Assembly (NCBI GenBank): GCA_019828545.1 | Contig: JACVRA010000050.1 | Location: forward strand, 62,001-126,000 | Source of the DNA: Paracamarosporium sp. OC-R06-R3 | Lineage: Eukaryota > Ascomycota > Dothideomycetes > Pleosporales > Didymosphaeriaceae | DNA: 64,000 nucleotides | Reading direction: 5' to 3' | Shown: one piece after another, positions 12,961 to 24,510 of the stretch | Layout: every line of letters begins with the position of its first letter | Position numbering within the stretch: position 1 is the stretch's first letter | Program-made: the position numbers and the translations under genes | The notes under the pieces: model-generated | Seen by the model: the letters and a program-made list of their open reading frames with translations, nothing else | The model's database searches: none | Told to the model about the DNA's origin: nothing

Positions 12961-14481
12961 TCACTTCTGTGGTGGTACCTCTCCGAACAGAGCTACTAAT
13001 CCCTCGTTCATGGTCGGATGCGTGACAATTAGACCACTCAACTTCGTGTACGGCAGCCCTTCACTCATAGCCAGCTGCACCACTGGTAAAAGCTCACCCG
13101 CCCGCGGCCCTAGTGCTGTAAAACCCAAGATTGAATCGTCCTCCACACTCACCAGTGCCTTGGCAAACCCCTGCGTAGCATCCATGGTTCTCGTGCGCAA
13201 GAATTCCGCCATGGGAATCTTCGCAAGACGGTACTTGATGTTGGACTGTTGGGCTGTGGTTTCATTGAGTCCGACATGGGCGAGCTCTGGTGAGGTGTAG
13301 AGGGCGTACGGGACTTGGCGATGTGTGGTGGAGCGGTGAGGACTGGCTCCTGCGAGGAAATCGCGAACCTATGAAGATGTCAGCGTGCTTACCCAGTGCG
13401 TGACTGAAAGAAATGACTAACAATGCGGTAATCGTCGAACCCAATATGGGTGAAATATGGCGATTTTGCACAGTCGCCGACTGCAAAGATATTATCTATG
13501 TTTGTCTGGAGGTGTTCATTGACTTGGACGTGTCCCTCAGGCGTGAGCTGGATTCCCACAGTTTCAAGATTGCAATTTTCAGTGTCTAGATAGCAGTGAA
13601 GGTAAGCATCTCGCTTTTCGGTACTGCCGTCCTGGAGAAGACTTACTAGGAACTCGGCCAGCAGCCACGAGTATGTGCGATCCCTCGATGGAGAATGGCC
13701 TTCCAGCCTGCGTGCCACTAAGAGATACCAACTTTCCTGACGTCCCGGAGACGTTCGTGAGTTGAATACCCGTGCGAAACTTGATACCCTCTCCCTGGAG
13801 AACATCAAGCACGACCTCTACCACATCAGCATCTTCATGCTTCAAGATCCTCTCGCCTCTCTCCAAAACAGTAACTTCGGCACCGAAACGCCTCCATGCC
13901 TGAGCAAATTCTATTCCACTGTACCCGCCGCCTAGAATTAGCAAGTGCTTTGGCACCTTATCCAGCTCAAGTAGCTCGATATGCGTCAATGGCTCCGCTT
14001 CCTTCAGTCCAGGAACATCGCTGATCTTTGCTCTTGACCCCGTACAGAGAACGATATGATCCGAAGTGAGGACCTTCCTTCCCCCATCTTCCATCTCGAC
14101 CTCCACTGTCCTCTTATCCACCAACCTCGCATGGCCAAGAATCATCTCCGCGCCCGTTCCAGCAAACGCGCTCTCGTGCAACTCTTTCAATCCCTGCACC
14201 ATAGCCCTCTTTCGCTCCCTTACCGCAGCCATATCGATTCCAATATCACCATTGATTTGGAGTAGGCCTGTGGAAGCATACTTCCGCGCATTGTAAAGCT
14301 GCTTGGCGGAGTAAAGGAGATTCTTTGAGGGCAAGCAGGCAATATTAGGACAGGAGCCGCCGTACCATTTATGTTCGATGACCGCGGTCCGATATCCGTG
14401 CGATGCGCGGTCAAAGCAGATATATTTCCCGCCTTCACCGGAGCCGATGGAGATGGTGTCGTAGTGGCTATAGTGAGCCAT
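12961..14481 (-). CDS. Class I flavin-dependent pyridine nucleotide-disulfide oxidoreductase
   Basis: Dihydrolipoamide dehydrogenase / mercuric reductase-like enzyme using FAD and NAD(P)H with a redox-active cysteine pair. Exons 14481-13647, 13585-13422 and 13368-12961 give 468 aa. The FAD-binding segment SIGSGEGGKY is near residues 11-20, the redox disulfide is in GGSCPNIACLPSKN (Cys44, Cys49), the NAD(P)H-binding motif is LILGGGYSGIEFAQAW, the second FAD motif is NIFAVGDCA, and the C-terminal catalytic His-Glu pair lies in HPTMNEG (about 450-455). All catalytic residues are present. There is no mitochondrial presequence, so it is unlikely to be the lipoamide dehydrogenase of the 2-oxoacid complexes; a cytosolic detoxifying or stress-related reductase is the better guess. 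Substrate unknown. Confidence 0.9.
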
Positions 14482-16276
14482 GATGTTTGAAGTCGGAGGA
14501 ACGGGAGGTAGAAATTTTGTTACGGCTATTGACTCTTACACAGGAGGAACTCAAGCTTAGTGTGTAGATAGAGGAGAGAAAAGACAATGGCCCTACTTAT
14601 ACTTTGTTTGCGTTCAAGGACTTTATTTTCTTCTTGGTTTCGTCGTGTCGGTAGTGAAGTAGGTCTGGCTGACGAAGCATACCGATTGTATTACCCATCT
14701 ACAGTGCTACGGAATGAGAAATTTGGTGGAGTAAGGATAAGAACGAGAATTACTAGGTGTAGCAATTAGTGTTGTGCAAGATTACGGAAACATTCACCTG
14801 CACACATGATGAGTAACAGGGTGCTGGTCGACGGTCAGCACGATCCCTGTTTGCATGTTTTGCATGCATGCATCAATCGTGAGACAGCCTGGAGTACTGC
14901 TGTTATTGGTATGTGGCGCATGAAAGTCTATGGTGTGTAGGATGTGTCCATGCTTTCAGTCCCAATTCGTCCGTTTATGATATAGTTTGCAAGTCTTCTG
15001 ACGGCCTTGAATCCACGGTGCGGCTCCAGGTATGCGATCCCGTACAGTTGCATATTTATCATTAGTACATTGAAAACGGGTCAGATTTGACGGAATCAGG
15101 ATGTACGTGTTCGTTTACGCAAGGATATCCATTTAGAGTTGCTCCACAGCGGTCGATTTACCTTGATGCATATCATTTTAGCTTTTACTATACATCTTGG
15201 CTTTCCTATCAACCTTGACCCATCGAGACTGATGCATCGAGCATCTACCGAAGCAAGTCAGACAACCCATTTTGTCTGTACGTGGTATCTAAAAAGAGGA
15301 CAATGATTAGGAATCACGTTGGCCCTACTACTGCGAGATCAATGTCCTTTGAAAGATATTTGCAATGCAACTACCATGATTCCTTCACGCACAGCAGCGC
15401 ATGGTCCCTCATATCGTTCACAGCTTCGGCTGTGGCGCTGGGAAGTTACTGTCATGTGGTTTCACAGAACAAGATCCGAATTGCGAGATTCCGGTGAGTG
15501 TCGTGTGGCTGTTCTCGACCACAGCAATAGCGGCGCCGGAGACCTCGTATACGCAGGCTGAGCTGAAATGCCACGTCGATAAGCAGCACCGGACTGTACC
15601 CAACCTTATGAATTCTTAATGACAGCTTCGAACGCCTCAGGGGTCCAGGTTGCTATTCACGTTCGAAATTATGGAATCCTCAAACGGCAAAATGTTGGCA
15701 GTCATCAATCGTGGATCCAAATCCAGGGACAGCCGCGCAAGCGACGCTCAACTTTGCTTAGCTTTGCGACGTCGCTTAAAGGCCCCCAAAAATGTCAGCC
15801 CTGGTTCCCTTTGCAGCCAAGCGCCAGGCTGTCTCGCATTGGCACTCCCGCGGCCTTGATCTGTGCGCAGCAAGAGGGCGAGTCGTTGCGCGGCGAGCCG
15901 CAGCTGAGGCGGATGGCTGTGTGGGTGGAGCGCGAGCTCAAACATGTCGCTCCTTGGGCTGCGTTGAAGTTTACAAGACACTGCCACATTCACCCTCGTT
16001 TGTATACACGCTCGTTGCCGCGGCTGCCCATCGTGAGTTCATCCTTCCAAGACCACTGTTTGTTTTCCTAGGACACTGTCTGACGCAACACTGCAGCGAA
16101 AGGATCACTCTGCGCCTCGCAACTCAACGTCTCACTTCGCGCGTCCATTACCTCCCCGCTGCGATCCCGGGTAGACCAACAGCCTTCTGTTTACACTTCT
16201 ACGACACCATCATAGTCTCCTTGGGGCATCCCCCCTTGCACTACAACAAGCCCGGCTGGGGCACGAGCGGGTCACG
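14482..16276. other. 1.8 kb without a clear gene
   Basis: Only short overlapping frames are present, none with a family signature or convincing splice structure. The left end is the promoter of the flavoprotein gene and the right end that of the MARVEL-like gene. The plus-strand frame at 15619-16071 was considered and dropped because it has no domain-like composition. Confidence 0.4.
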
Positions 16277-17401
16277 ATGAAATTGAATACAAGCTACGTG
16301 CAAAAATGCAAAACCGTCGCACATGTCTTCCAAATCCTCCTCATCTTCATAGCGGGATGCATAACCATCGCCGTCATGACGAAGGGAGGGGAGACGGGCG
16401 GTGCGACTAAGTTTTACTTTGCCTTGGTACGTTGACCAAACCAACGCTGGCGCTGGTAGATCGGAGGGACATGTTAATGGAAAGCTATCTGACAAAAGTG
16501 CACAGTGTTTTCTTTCTGCGCCTGCCATAATATACCTCATCATGGTTCCTATGTGGAGTCGAGCTGCCCGATTCGCGAACGCCTACGCATTTGCTGCCCT
16601 CGATGGATTGTATACCAGTACGATACCACACTGGCGCCAACACAAAGTCAACTACTGACTTAGTATATTTAGTCCTTTGGCTTGCAGCCTTTGCTGCTGT
16701 AATGGCATGGAACGCTGAAGGCGTGAAAGAAGGCGCGAAGGACAAGAAATTGGATGACGACGCACCAAAGAACTGCACGATCTTCAAATATGGCCCAGAA
16801 GCGAAGTGCAGTCTCAGCCGAGTTACCGTGGGCTTTGGTGTAGTGATATTGTATGTCTCGCCCCACAACTAACAACTTTGTCCAGTATCACCTTGCTAAC
16901 GACAGCTATAGTGTCTCCTTTATCCTTACCACCGCGATCTCCGGCTACTATGCCAACAAATTCCGCAAAGAAGGCATCATGCCCTACCAATCTGCAAAGC
17001 AAGACCCGCACCACAACTCCGGCGACACCTCAAAGGACAACGCTTGGTCGACCGAAATCGAGCACCACGATGGCCGCGACTCCGATGAGGAAGACAGGCG
17101 TACTGAGCGCGGAGGGAACCAAGAAGAAGACGAGTACGCGCTGCTACATTCCACCGAAACAGACGAGGGCCGGCATCCCGGGCGCCCGCTTAGTTGGGGC
17201 GAGGATCACAGAGTTGGTGGTCCGTATGTACCTGCGGGCCACGCAGAAGACCATGTGCAGATGCCATATGCGGCATACAATGATGGGAACAGTGCGCTGA
17301 GTCCAGGTGGATATGAGGAATATAGGAGGGAGGCAGCGCCTGAGGCCAAGAGAGATAGCTCGTTTGGTGGCAGTGGCTACAGCTTCAGCGGGCGGACATA
17401 G
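16277..17401 (+). CDS. MARVEL-like four-span membrane protein
   Basis: Exons 16277-16426, 16506-16617, 16673-16850 and 16912-17401 give 309 aa. Four hydrophobic segments lie at about 13-35, 48-67, 76-103 and 138-160. They are followed by a 150-residue hydrophilic, acidic and Gly/Tyr-rich cytosolic tail. A hydrophilic loop between spans 3 and 4 carries two cysteines (NCTIFKYGPEAKCSLSR), a frequent trait of fungal MARVEL-domain proteins, which sit in membrane subdomains and vesicle membranes. The N-terminal MKLNTSYVQKCKTVAHVFQ leads straight into the first span. Function cannot be read from sequence; the assignment rests on topology and the loop. The 7-nt overlap with chance frames is ignored because all three introns have consensus borders and keep phase. 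Confidence 0.7.
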
Positions 17402-20400
17402 AAAGAGCGGAATCATTTGTATAGGTGACTGGTGTCATATCTGTTGTTTGTTCTTGTGCATGGCATGGTGGTGCGGTGCTGTTCGCCTGCATATTGGCGT
17501 TTGGGACAGCACATTTGAATTATTACGCATACTCGAACTTTTAGCGGTCTCATCATGAAAGCTGCATTTTACCGTTCGCTGCTCAATCAGATTGGTTTAC
17601 GTGTTGTGGTTGTTTGACAAGGGGGAATAGTGTAGATGAATGGTGGAAGAGCACGGCGAGTAAACGTCACGCGAGCATCTACGCTATATGAGAGCTCATG
17701 TTGGCGGGATGTGGTGAAGTCCCATTCCCTGAAGAGATGTCGAGTAGTTTCCACTGTTAGCGTATGATCTCTTTTCCACGGTTCGCCGGTGGGGGTCTCG
17801 CCGAGTTGTTTTCCGGTCTAGCACAGTTACACTGTCGTGCAAATTCCCTTTCGGGGCGATTGGTATCACAAAATGTGGCACACAACGTAGTCTACGCGCG
17901 TCCAGACAGCCACACAGATGCATCGACGCCACAATACTACGTCTTTAATGGTTCTACATGCAGAATATGGGGAATGGGTATTGTACATGGACGGTGAAAT
18001 CGGAAAGTCTAGAACGTCGATCTCAGCCTTAATATCGTGTGCACATATTGGTGGTGGTTCCAAATTGCTCTAAGGGACTAGCGAGGCTGCATCAATTGTC
18101 AAACTGACGTATTCGAAATTCTTGGGACAACGAGTCCGAATATTTACGCGGGATGGATGTGTGTCATAGCGAGTTAATGAACGAACGAGGTTCTATCCGG
18201 AACGTAAAACACATGGTGCATATACGAGGAAAGCATAAAGTGTGATTTTCGATACCTGGGATAACGCAGAAGGTTGTTGATATTATCGATTGGACAACTG
18301 TTGCAGTGCAGAAAGCATGCAGATCGTCGTTGATCATTGGTATACAAGGCATCAATTGGTACACAATGCAAGCTTAGCCTCACGGTCCAAAGATCATCGG
18401 TCGTACGCTACCGAAAACACTGGCTAGATATGTAGTAACAGCAAGGGGGCGAAGTAAAATTGATTGTATACCGGTCCGGCAAGCCTAAAACGGTATGCAC
18501 TGTGGTTACAGCCTTAAGTAATTCCAAATTGACCTTTTAGGTGCCCACTTTGCTCGTGGGTTAAATCTATTTAGGTATTCTTTACAGATGCTAGTAACAA
18601 TCATACGCCAGATGGAGGTCCGAGAGATTGACGATTTGGGAGTACTCAATGTTGCGGCCGCTTCACCGATCAACTCCACTCAGCGCATCAATCACCCGTT
18701 ACTTCCTGGATGCGACTGGTCTTGTGTTGATCTAGGGTATGGCGTTATTCGTGAGTTCTGGACCATACGTGCTGACTACTGCTCGCCACCAAAGCCTCTC
18801 CCACTTGTCAGCTACAGCCTCACTCTCTGTCGATCATGATAGACGTAGACACGGCCTATACGGGAGATGTGATGTCCGCCTCCAAATATTTCTCAGTTGG
18901 TAAATAGTGTAGCCACCGCCGTATATCGATTGGGATACATGTCGATAGCCTCACTCAAAGGTCTCGGCTGAAATTGGGTGCGAAACGAGAAAAAAATAAC
19001 TGCGAGGTAACTGAATGGAGGCTGCTTTACATGAAATGCTTTAGAGCAAATTTTGGTTTATGGCAAGGTCTTCTGACTCAGACATGAAGTCTTTCGCTTC
19101 GCACAATACCGCTCATTTTCTACTCCGATGATCGGAATAAGCACAAGGTATGCTACATCATACAAGAGATAGAAGTGCAGAACACTAACGACGCCTAGTC
19201 AGACTGTCATTCTTGCTCAACATCTACCCAGCTGATGTCCTAATAGCAGCCAGCTCTTAGGTTGTCTAGAAGCGAGGGTGTTTCACGAGCGACTGCGACT
19301 CGTACATGCGTTTGCCATCCGCAACCCTAAGTCTTATCTTCACGTGTACAGCCAACAACAAATAGGAGTATGATCTTACTCGTTTGTGATATTTCACCCG
19401 TATAATGTTAACAAGATGCTTGCTTGGTGCCCAAGGAGGGTTACATGCCGAAATTCCGTATGGTAGGGTAAATGACCCTACCAATGGGGCATGTCGCATC
19501 CAGCCACTCGGCTGAACAGCCTGGAAAGGATATCAATAGAGCCATCAGTGAGCACTGAATGTTTCGGCGTGCCGGCGTACAGTATGCAGGGGACCGAAGG
19601 AGCGAGTTCTCCGCACGAAGACCTGCCACTTACGTCTCATAGGAATTGTATGGGCTCATTGAGTCCTTGATTGGTTCTTAAAGCTGGCCATGGGAAGCGT
19701 TACGAATCCATCCTCCTTGTGTCCGAGATTCAGCGGACACAAAACCCAAGTGTTTGGAAACATCGAACCATTAGACGCATAATAAGACCGAAATAGGAAG
19801 GAAGTAAACCTTGCCATCAGGTCGGCTCAGTGTAACCAATGCATTTTAGTCAGCTCTTGAGACAATATTTTCCTAGCAAGCTGTGGGCGCAACGGATAGC
19901 AAACGGTGTGTGCATGGCGTACCGCTGCATCGGCCACAGCCTAGCCTTCGAGTGCGCCCCCACACTTAGGGCACAACATTCAACGGCCACAAAAGTATTC
20001 TGATCATGCCGATAGAGCCATACGTGATCAGTTATATTATTCTTGTCCTCATACTCCATATACTCCGGTCGAGAGCGGTCTATTGGGGTGCTCTACGGTC
20101 TTAATCGTGATGCGTTATTTTATCTACTCCTTGATCTTTAGTTTAGGAAAGGCACCTCGTGTGGTCGTACACCCAAGCAGACATGACTATCCATGCGATA
20201 ATTGCCCAGAAGCCGCGAAGAATACGTAATCGAATCTTGCCTTGATGTCGTGTGTCATCGTAAGCCCGGATATCGAGTTGTTGGGAATCGACAAGGTCAA
20301 GCCTACATCTACTATTTCGCAGTATGGCGTGTGACACGACTTTACCTAGCATACGCATGTGACTGCAAGCATTCCCACCTATAATGCTAGTAGAAAATGG

Positions 20401-21296
20401 GGGTCGGGAGTTACCCTGTCGTGCTGTAACGCACTGCAAAGTGGAGGCTTATGGGTTGTATCCAGACAAATCGCTCAGTTGTTTCCCGAAGGAGTTATCG
20501 TTAGCCTGATCGTCCGAGATGTAATTATCGGACAGTGAACGTACGGTTGGGCTGTTCCGTCCGTATGCATGATCGTTAAAAGGCGAACCAAGCCAATCGC
20601 GAAAAACAAGAGTCGATGTTCGATGTGAACAAGAGAATCGACCAGAGACAGAGTAACTTTATGAAGTATTGCCTTGGTAAGATGTAAATGAGGCTTTCAT
20701 GATATGGTATATATATAGCAAAGTAGGTGGATTGAGAGTTTATGGAATCTTCTAACACGTTGGGTACGCTTCATCCCAGGCAAAAAAATAAGGGTTTCTG
20801 GAATTCAGTATGGTGTCGATGTTGCGTACAATATGAGTGTTGTAAGACGCTACCGAACTGCCGGGCTCACCTACTTTCTAAAGCAGTCTATTGTAGGCGA
20901 AATTCGGCGATTGTCATTCGCCGTGTTCGACCGCCGAAGCCCAACCTCAATTATCTGCAGTCACATGTCGTCGAGCGAAAATCGGTTATGCGGATACACT
21001 ACGCCCCTACGACAGACAGACATCCAGAGTCGGTTCAAAACAGGCATCGCATCTCCAATACTTCTCGCACGACCGAATGTAGTGCACAAGCTCTCTACTC
21101 CCCGCCCAGTTGATCCCACCGGACTATACTAATCATCCTTGCCCGGCAACTTATGTTTTGTAATCATGGACCCCGACGCCAGAACTCGTACTGCTCACAC
21201 GAGAGCACGATGGGTCTTCCACCGTGCTACTGGACATCTTCGGAAAGAGCCACGAGTGTGCGAGACTGAAACGTGAAACTCTTAATACCACCCAAG
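17402..21296. other. 3.9 kb gene-poor stretch
   Basis: No frame above about 125 codons and no domain-like translation on either strand. Composition is visibly more A/T-rich than the flanking genes, with short homopolymers and no long repeats that I can see by eye. It could be old transposon sequence changed by repeat-induced point mutation, but I found no transposase or reverse-transcriptase motif to prove this. Confidence 0.4.
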
Positions 21297-22490
21297 ATGA
21301 CTGCTACGAAGGTAAGTGTTAGGAGGCGCACGTGTACGCCATCCCTGTCTCTTTACTCTGAGGCACGAAAATACTAATGTCTATCCGTTAGCTTCAACTG
21401 CCGCCTCCTACTCAACTCCTTATCTGTGGGGATCCTCCTGACACAAACGGTAGATATATCCGAATGTCGCGATTCCGCGCATTTGTCCCTTCAGAACATT
21501 TCCCCGCAGAGAAGGATCGGTATGTTTTGTACATCAACCACACCTGTCCTTGGTCTCACCGGACCGTCCTCATCCATGCTCTGAAAGGATTGGGAGATAT
21601 TGTCCAGGTGGTCGAACTTGACGCGCGGGATCCTACGCATGGTTGGTATTTCAGCGGCTCCAGAGGCCCATCCCGCGATCCTATTTATGGCTTCAGGTGG
21701 ATGAAGGAGCTATACTTGAAGGCAGATCCCCAGTACAATGGCAGAATTACTGTGCCCATGCTGTGGGACAAGCAACACCGTAAGTTTGTTTACTAGTCAA
21801 GGATATGCACCATGAATTAGATACTTAGCTTAGGTGTTTATTAACCAGCTTGATATAGACACTATTGTGAACAACGAAAGTAGCGAAATCCTCCGCATGT
21901 TCATCGACGGTTTTGACCGGTTCTTGCCTGTGGAAAGGCGCGAAGTAAACAAAGGCGCTACTGCCTTCCTCCCGGGTTATCTTCGAAACGAAGTCGACCA
22001 GCTCAATGCTTGGGTATACGAGAATATCAACAACGGTGTTTACAAGGTCGGCTTCGCGACAACACAAGCAGCGTATAATGAGCATGTCGTAAGGCTGTTC
22101 CAAGCATTGGATAAACTCGAGCAACATCTTTCGCAGCCTAATCACCAGCCCTTTCTCTTTGGCGACTACATTACTGAAGCTGACATTCGCCTGTACACTA
22201 CGTTAATTCGTTTCGACGTAGCATATTACACAATGTTCAAGTGCAATCTCAAAATGATTCGAACCGATTACCCGCGCCTACATACTTGGCTGCGACGACT
22301 CTACTGGAGCGAGGGTCCCGAAACTGGAGGAGGAATCTTCAAACGAACCACTTTCTTCGATGTTGTAAGTACAAAATCGATTTCATGATGGATTAACTAA
22401 GTATCTCAGATTAAGCGTGGATATTCGTCTATCACGGCCGGAAATGGCATAGTACCTATTGGACCCATCCCTAACATCATGCCATTATAG
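21297..22490 (+). CDS. Glutathionyl-hydroquinone reductase-type glutathione transferase
   Basis: Omega-like GST that reduces glutathionyl-quinone adducts, family of yeast ECM4 and bacterial YqjG. Exons 21297-21311, 21392-21779, 21859-22364 and 22410-22490 join to 329 aa, the usual length. The active-site motif is NHTCPWSHRT with Cys57; the substrate region is DPIYGFRWMKELYLKADP, then ITVPMLWDKQHHTIVNNESS. The C-terminal helical domain reads FGDYITEADIRLYTTLIRFD, then GIFKRTTFFDV|IKRGY, ending in PIGPIP. The intron 21780-21858 was placed to restore the conserved WDK...HTIVNNESSEI block; the acceptors closer to the donor give stop codons. It is the only clear gene in this gene-poor stretch and appears intact, so it is probably functional in quinone or xenobiotic detoxification. 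Confidence 0.92.
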
Positions 22491-24258
22491 ATAGTTACTG
22501 GCGGAACTTTGTGTCTTCTTCACATCAACGTTTATAGCGGGAGTATGGTTTTTCTCTGTCTTGCCTTGTTTTCCGATCTAAGTATCACATGACTCTAGGC
22601 CTTGGCACCTATGATAGGTGGCTACACCGGTGATCAACCCTAGTTGGTTACCTCATACTTCATAGTTGATATACCTCTTAGCAATGCTGCTTCCATGGCC
22701 TCTCCGGCCTCTCGTTGTGATATAAATTCATGTCACTGTTCTTGTGTCTGTTCCAATATCAGTTACGAAAAATTCATTATGGTCATAATTGACTATATTT
22801 TCTATTATCACAATTTCCCTATGCTGGTGATGTTTGATCGCATGGATATGAACCTGAATTTCCTGAATCACCACTGTATGCATCATCTACATTGATGCGA
22901 TTCACTTTCGGAATGCTGTATCAGTCTACATTACCAGTCCATCTCAGACTCGTAGCAATGGATACGTACTATTCTCAAAAGCCAGGACGGTGAAGATGAC
23001 CAACTATGATTGGTATATGTGGGACCGTTTCTCAATAAGTACTAAGTAACATGATTGACACGGTTTATTCCATCTATAAGATTAAAGTAGTTTATGTACT
23101 GAAAGTGAATCGGCAATCATCTCCAATGGAGATGAACAGCACCTTTGTGTCGCACCTTCCTTGCTCTCAACGCTAGCGTCCAGCGATGGTCTAAGCGCAC
23201 AACAAGCCGCATTTTTCTGCTGCTCTCCTCGCTTTTACGCACGCAGATCCTCTATTTATCGTTAATGTTCCTACAGAGCCATCCCATTGTGGCTCGTTGA
23301 ATAATCCTTTATGCGCACCCAGGTAAGACGAACCGCTACCTAAGATATAATGCTTTACACTTTGGCAATACTGAGAGTTTACGCATAATGAACGTCTCTG
23401 TACTCTCGCCTTCTCTACTGGAAAATGACATGATCAACGGACTATCCAAACGGGCTAATCAGTGAGTCTCCTCTAAACAGAAACCATTACCCATCTATCG
23501 ACTGCACAGTCCCACTATGTCTCTGACCTTCAAGCAACCAGGCGCTGTTTGCTCCAGCATAAATACATCGCTTAGATATCTCCTACGGACCCGCTTACAG
23601 TGATGGAACCTATAGTTATCCTTATCAAAAAACTTCCCCATCAGGATCGATTTGACGCACTTGTCCGGCGACCCCACGCAATGGTATCACACCTATCCTA
23701 CCATCAAACGACTAAATCAAGGCTCGCTTGCGTATGTTAGGAACTGTTAGCAAGACAAACATAATTAGCTTGTTCAGGAGATGTCAAGCGCAATAACTAT
23801 TATGAAGTGTTTGCTTCTTGTCAAAAGTTTACTACGGGGAAACTTGGTCTCATCTAAACAAACTCTGCCAGCTTATAATGGACGACATAGACCGGATTTT
23901 TTATTTCCAGCTTCCATATTCAGTACAAAATTCATCATTACTCCGTCAGCTTTCCTAGTACGCTTACGTTGCCATGACTTCGGGCAACTATCAACGGACT
24001 GGACAAAGAAGTCTCCAGAAGAACGTAACCCAGGACTCAAGGTATTAGACACAATGTTCTCAATTCTCAACAGCTGAAAGCTAATATTCGTTGTGTTTGA
24101 ACAGTTCCCATTGTTCGCCAGAACACAGAGTTCTAAAGAAGAATGCAACCTCTTCGAAGCACAATGTCCTTCGTCCGTCATCTTTCACCGCTCAGAGAAA
24201 GTTATTTTCTAGAGCTAAAAGCTCATCGAAACCTCCTTTCACTCGACAAAAAACTTCC
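22491..24258. other. 1.8 kb A/T-rich stretch without a clear gene
   Basis: Short frames only (60-100 codons), none with recognisable domains. It contains the 3' flank of the GST gene and the distal upstream part of the peptidase gene. No tRNA or transposon terminal repeat was seen. Confidence 0.4.
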
Positions 24259-24510
24259 TTTCACTACACACCTTCGTTCTACTACACACCATCGTGCCAC
24301 TACAAGACTTTCCTTCACTGCACAGACAGCCACTACTACATAGACAGCCACTGCCATACAGACAACCACTGCCACACAGACAACCACTGNNNNNNNNNNN
24401 NNNNNNNNNNNNNNNNNNNNNNNNNNNNNNNNNNNNNNNNNNNNNNNNNNNNNNNNNNNNGCCACACAGACAACCACTGCCACACAGACAACTACTATAG
24501 CAACAAGAAG
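24259..24510 (+). repeat. 18-bp minisatellite with 71-N run
   Basis: The unit CACTGCCACACAGACAAC repeats with strict 18-bp phase. Intact units start at 24367 and 24462-24475 onwards; progressively degenerate units occupy 24259-24366, each still 18 bp (in the plus frame they read FHYTPS, FYYTPS, CHYKTF, LHCTDS, HYYIDS, HCHTDN). Positions 24390-24460 are N. Because 71 = 4 x 18 - 1 and the bases on both sides continue the same register, the masked segment most likely holds four further units. The array ends just before the peptidase ATG and is in frame with it without a stop, so it could be 5' leader or a coding extension. Confidence 0.85.

Noticed and set aside
15619..16071. 150-codon frame on the plus strand
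   Set aside because: Composition is irregular, two other frames overlap it, and no start context, splice site or domain supports it.
24259..24510. Short direct repeats as a CRISPR-like array
   Set aside because: The units are contiguous without spacers, and the host is a eukaryote; this is a minisatellite.
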